Source: Lachnospira sp. (GTDB lineage: Bacteria; Bacillota; Clostridia; Lachnospirales; Lachnospiraceae). From it: a stretch of DNA of 8,074 bases. Position numbers and translations under genes: made by a program. The stretch is from contig JAGAJD010000019.1 in NCBI GenBank assembly GCA_017626275.1, forward strand, positions 1-8,074. Direction: 5' to 3'. The notes under the pieces were generated by a model, which was given only the letters and a program-made list of their open reading frames with translations, had not been told where the DNA came from and made no database searches. Position 1 is the first letter of the stretch, and every line of letters starts with the position of its first letter. Shown piece by piece: positions 8,073 to 8,074 of the stretch.

Positions 8073-8074
8073 AA

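Overview
The window reads as chromosomal DNA from a low-GC, AT-rich Gram-positive anaerobe of the Clostridia. The style of the AtpD, AtpC and YwmB-like proteins and the strong GGAGG-type ribosome binding sites suggest Lachnospiraceae, but this is an inference from recognition and no database was searched. All six genes lie on the minus strand and are tightly packed, so the text below follows transcription from high to low coordinates. No stretch over about 120 bases lacks a gene.

Region 1 (8069 to 6206) is the 3' end of an F-type ATP synthase operon: complete atpD (catalytic beta subunit) and complete atpC (epsilon). A 9-bp hairpin lies between them, and the atpC ribosome binding site shows that translation begins at the internal ATG at 6610.

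Region 2 (6205 to 5282) is a YwmB-like (DUF1779) membrane-anchored protein gene. In Bacillus subtilis ywmB also lies just beyond atpC, so the neighbourhood is old. The leader before this gene holds the most striking non-coding structure in the window: a continuous 21-bp RNA stem with a 12-nt loop. Its 3' arm contains the whole Shine-Dalgarno sequence of the YwmB-like gene and runs straight into a U-rich tract and the ATG. It can be read as an SD-blocking hairpin, as an intrinsic terminator/attenuator of the atp operon, or as both.

Region 3 (5281 to the left edge) looks like a three-gene unit. It begins with a Methyltransf_32-type SAM-dependent methyltransferase, possibly from its own promoter near 5221-5249. 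Next comes a 671-residue single-pass membrane protein with a large extracytoplasmic part that I do not recognise. Last is a class A penicillin-binding protein (glycosyltransferase plus transpeptidase) whose start overlaps the stop of the 671-residue gene by 11 nt; its 3' end is outside the window. The overlap suggests that the unknown protein and the peptidoglycan synthase are made together and may act together at the cell surface.

No tRNA, rRNA, insertion sequence, CRISPR array, phage gene or defence system is visible. The points most worth following are the 21-bp leader hairpin and the unknown protein coupled to the PBP.
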